From positions 1-64,000 of the forward strand of contig JAFRQD010000058.1 in assembly GCA_017428785.1 (NCBI GenBank): 64,000 nt of DNA. Reading direction: 5' to 3'. Positions 63,001 to 64,000 of this stretch are shown here, piece by piece. Source of the DNA: Bacteroidaceae bacterium (GTDB lineage Bacteria > Bacteroidota > Bacteroidia > Bacteroidales > Bacteroidaceae). The position numbers were made by a program, and so were the translations under genes. Each line of letters begins with the position of its first letter. The stretch's first letter is position 1. The notes beneath the pieces were generated by a model, which saw nothing but the letters and a program-made list of their open reading frames with translations, made no database searches and was not told where the DNA came from.

Positions 63001-63847
63001 AGCTTGAACCCGAGGTGATATTGTTCCAGCGATTGCCGTTGGCGTCTGCCCCCGTTGTTTGATGTCCGCGGGTGTTATTGCTTGTCTCGCCGAAATCGAA
63101 GTACATCTTCTGCACAAGCGCGAGTTCCTGGTTGGGACGCTCCACGCCTGAGACTTCCTCCACCTTCATGCAGTTGAGATAGGCCATGATGCCCGAACTC
63201 CGCTTGATGATGGTGAGGTCGATGTTGCCGCTCTTGTCGGGGAAGATGAGTTCTGAGGTCAGGACATTGTTGTTATTGCCGTTGTAGCCGCTATTGCCTA
63301 TGCCGGAGCCCGACATCGCCATTTCTTCCCGCCAGCAGTTCTCGCCGGTCAGATCAAACCATGCAGCACGAGTGTCCGTCGCCGTGCGCGAGCCGAACAT
63401 ATGGAAGCGGTAGGCTTTGCTCAGGTCAAGTCCCTTGAAATGGATGACGCCATAATCCTGATTGTTTTCGAGGAAGATATAATCCTGTGTGGCACTCTCG
63501 ATGGCGAGGTCGCCGAGCAGGGATGCCGACGGATTCTGCAAGCCGCCATTGGTGTAGCCGTTGGTCGAGAAGCGCGACGAGAGCTGCAGCTGAAGGTTGG
63601 TCGGCGTGTTGTCCGAAGCAACGAGGCTGATGGTCTGGGGATAGGCTTTGTCTGGAGCACCCGTCCCCTTGCCGAAGATGTTGTTCCAGAAATGGCCGTT
63701 CTTGTCGGCTCCGACTGTCTTGAAGCCCTGATTCGTCACATTGTTCTGACCGTAGTCGATGTAGAAAGTGCGCTCCACGACCTGTGCCTCAGCACCAAGC
63801 AGGCTTGACAGTAGAGCGAGCGTCAGTAAACCCTTCCTTGCTTTCAT
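60083..63847 (-). CDS. Large secreted SGNH hydrolase-like protein with LamG-like and F5/8C-type modules
   Basis: Start at 63847, MKARKGLLTLALLSSLLGAEA, a signal peptide, giving 1254 residues. Two similar N-terminal beta domains come first, each opening with a YIDYGQNN/YFDFGETS segment followed by W-N-N-I. An Ig-like segment follows. Next is an SGNH esterase-like domain with VFGSSVANGQG, NVSIGGNTTSNLL, LSLGNEGIHG and DTYHQNTAGHAEF, supplying Ser, Gly, Asn and the Asp-His pair. Then come a concanavalin/LamG-like domain (INDGNWHYVTLTSY), an F5/8C-like domain (IVDGNTATKWCLNGGEG) and the tail SIYNLSGQRLAKAQKGVNII-GGRKTVMR. It is probably a surface or extracellular glycan esterase; substrate unknown. 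Confidence 0.8.
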   Translation of the reverse strand: MKARKGLLTLALLSSLLGAEAQVVERTFYIDYGQNNVTNQGFKTVGADKNGHFWNNIFGKGTGAPDKAYPQTISLVASDNTPTNLQLQLSSRFSTNGYTNGGLQNPSASLLGDLAIESATQDYIFLENNQDYGVIHFKGLDLSKAYRFHMFGSRTATDTRAAWFDLTGENCWREEMAMSGSGIGNSGYNGNNNNVLTSELIFPDKSGNIDLTIIKRSSGIMAYLNCMKVEEVSGVERPNQELALVQKMYFDFGETSNNTRGHQTTGADANGNRWNNITSGSSSSNAISANKIVAVKNSAGSSTGFRFTVVEKTYTNGVDAGGNNSPAAEDLGDLAIKTATEDYVFIDNGDVRSFKLTRLDANHCYRFFIYGSRNHTDNRATLYTFKGQQTWTGGQTTSGSDIGGEGYHGNLRNILQTDYIYPDKSGNILITYQRVFGMAHISAMRIEEYEGGTRPEEPLEFSTLSISGNAEDATFKSLGSNLYEAYARLEAGVFNLSGTADGKTVDLFDDGNGSFSTEGSTPFSVAQDCVARITVNTGDKSVTVLPVTMNVRGNIAAGNPAIPYKGDGVFEGEVTLPETASQQWVDKTMYFALNNDDAYAIKRLQGAATRYVLGETEKGQSVENIYQNAGTYTITVNMKDMVYDISAPIDENRISVFGSSVANGQGATDYKGYRYLYGQQLIARHQAGRSENPFYTTNVSIGGNTTSNLLNRYDDLIRDFGRYVIFGLSLGNEGIHGASNQQAVFNQWRDNMLKLINKVKADGKIPMVMNNYTRSDYNNDDYYYVKQLNLLIHEWNVASTNVLGSIDKGNGQWADGYVSDTYHQNTAGHAEFMYAMVPSLFDAIKAGKPQPVRDRTKSMTVEAGKRIYFEPEETVHPFTVTVRIKGTEGQVVSLAQAVTLQEAVVRVNEDGTVTYTAPSGSTITSATAINDGNWHYVTLTSYFAQRRTILYIDKVKAGEVGERLSRIEVVYVGDDNNSREVSELFFWRSGMTPEEITAVCNGKMLKSSLEIYAPLGGASAMDNLAQSTNRLCYGIAKTKEYERTSADVFFIPDEGTAGFNSDEDYDKIVDGNTATKWCLNGGEGNAIYNIFHASHPIFVTGYKITTANDNAQYTGRNPKSWQLYGSTADSNPGVNDSSWELIASVSSDTKLRDVNYTTCTYTLPSETNKAYQSFKWVITARKGGGNDVIQVSEFRPTFSDALVEVPFPDDDETGLKDLKAPKALNGSIYNLSGQRLAKAQKGVNIIGGRKTVMR

Positions 63848-63886
63848 GAGTGGAAAGAAACTTTGTATCCTGTTAATAATCTGCTG

Positions 63887-63917
63887 CAAAGGTAGCACAA
63901 TTTCCGCTAACACGCAA
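63887..63917 (-). promoter_or_regulatory. Promoter of the SGNH protein gene
   Basis: On the minus strand TTG (63915-63917), 20 nt, TACCTTTG (63887-63894), 40 nt before the chosen start. Confidence 0.6.
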
Positions 63918-63951
63918 GCATTTCAAGGGAAATTCGTGAAGCCCCGCAAAA

Positions 63952-64000
63952 CTACACACGTGTAGTCGGCAAACATCACACGTGGATTTTGCCAAGTTCA
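63952..64000. repeat. 22-bp-period repeat array (copy I), running off the window
   Basis: Units at 63952 (CTACACACGTGTAGTCGGCA), 63974 (CATCACACGTGGATTTTGCC) and a third starting GTTCA at 63996. The array continues past the window end. Confidence 0.78.

Overview
This window looks like a chromosome segment from a Bacteroidota bacterium, most likely Bacteroidales and Prevotella-like. The evidence is repeated Bacteroidetes-type promoter boxes (TAnnTTTG, several with a TTTG/TTG box 19-20 nt upstream), a GT3-type glycogen synthase beside an alpha-glucan phosphorylase, a type III glutamine synthetase, a DUF3667 protein, and four secreted proteins ending in the short C-terminal tail (x-GQR-x-KxQKGIxIxxGKKVxVK) common in Prevotella/Bacteroides. 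No rRNA, tRNA, IS transposase or phage structural gene was seen.

Layout. 0-0.5 kb: small HsdR_N-type protein. 0.9-17.3 kb: exopolysaccharide locus with export porin (Wza-like), Wzz, a Wzy-like membrane protein, Wzx, four glycosyltransferase-type genes, three left-handed beta-helix acyltransferases, an Fe-S FrhB-like protein and a polysaccharide pyruvyl transferase. An inverted GH16 gene with an E-to-G change at the catalytic acid/base position interrupts it, and a 33-codon wecB remnant lies beside it. 17.9-20.7 kb: minus-strand housekeeping genes (NAD-epimerase, zinc-ribbon coiled coil, Nif3). 21.0-28.6 kb: complete type II-C CRISPR-Cas locus: divergent tracrRNA, cas9 (broken by a -1 frameshift that separates the last ~109 residues), cas1, cas2, and an array of 39 identical 36-nt repeats with 38 spacers. 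29.5-33.7 kb: agmatine deiminase and N-carbamoylputrescine amidase (putrescine synthesis), then glnN. 33.8-44.7 kb: secreted polysaccharide deacetylase with Fn3 and jelly-roll-like domains, a large secreted repeat protein, nucleoside hydrolase and GH92 mannosidase. 44.8-51.8 kb: a minus-strand cluster glgA-glgP-MATE-trmO-DUF3667. 52.0-56.3 kb: a plus-strand cassette of a small secreted protein, a tetraheme NapC/NirT cytochrome fused to a SUMF1 (FGE-like) domain, a Tat-lipoprotein Gfo/Idh/MocA oxidoreductase and a Tat-lipoprotein TIM-barrel sugar isomerase. 57.0-63.9 kb: minus-strand cohesin-like and dockerin proteins, a membrane J-domain protein, a RecB-like PD-(D/E)XK nuclease, and a 1254-residue secreted SGNH/LamG-like/F5-8C protein.

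The intergenic DNA is unusual. At least nine gaps carry short arrays with an exact 22-bp period. One GC-rich type is built on CGCCGCACGCGG and one AT-richer type on GTTCACACGTGG, and both share linkers resembling ATTTTGGCAAA. There are also 44-bp GC-rich tandem repeats, a 304-bp element with 14-bp perfect inverted termini, hairpin units spaced at multiples of 22 bp, and palindrome clusters. The best candidates for new biology are the 22-bp-period repeat superfamily, the cytochrome-SUMF1/Tat-lipoprotein sugar-oxidation cassette, and the frameshifted II-C cas9, whose mRNA leader would be antisense to its own tracrRNA.
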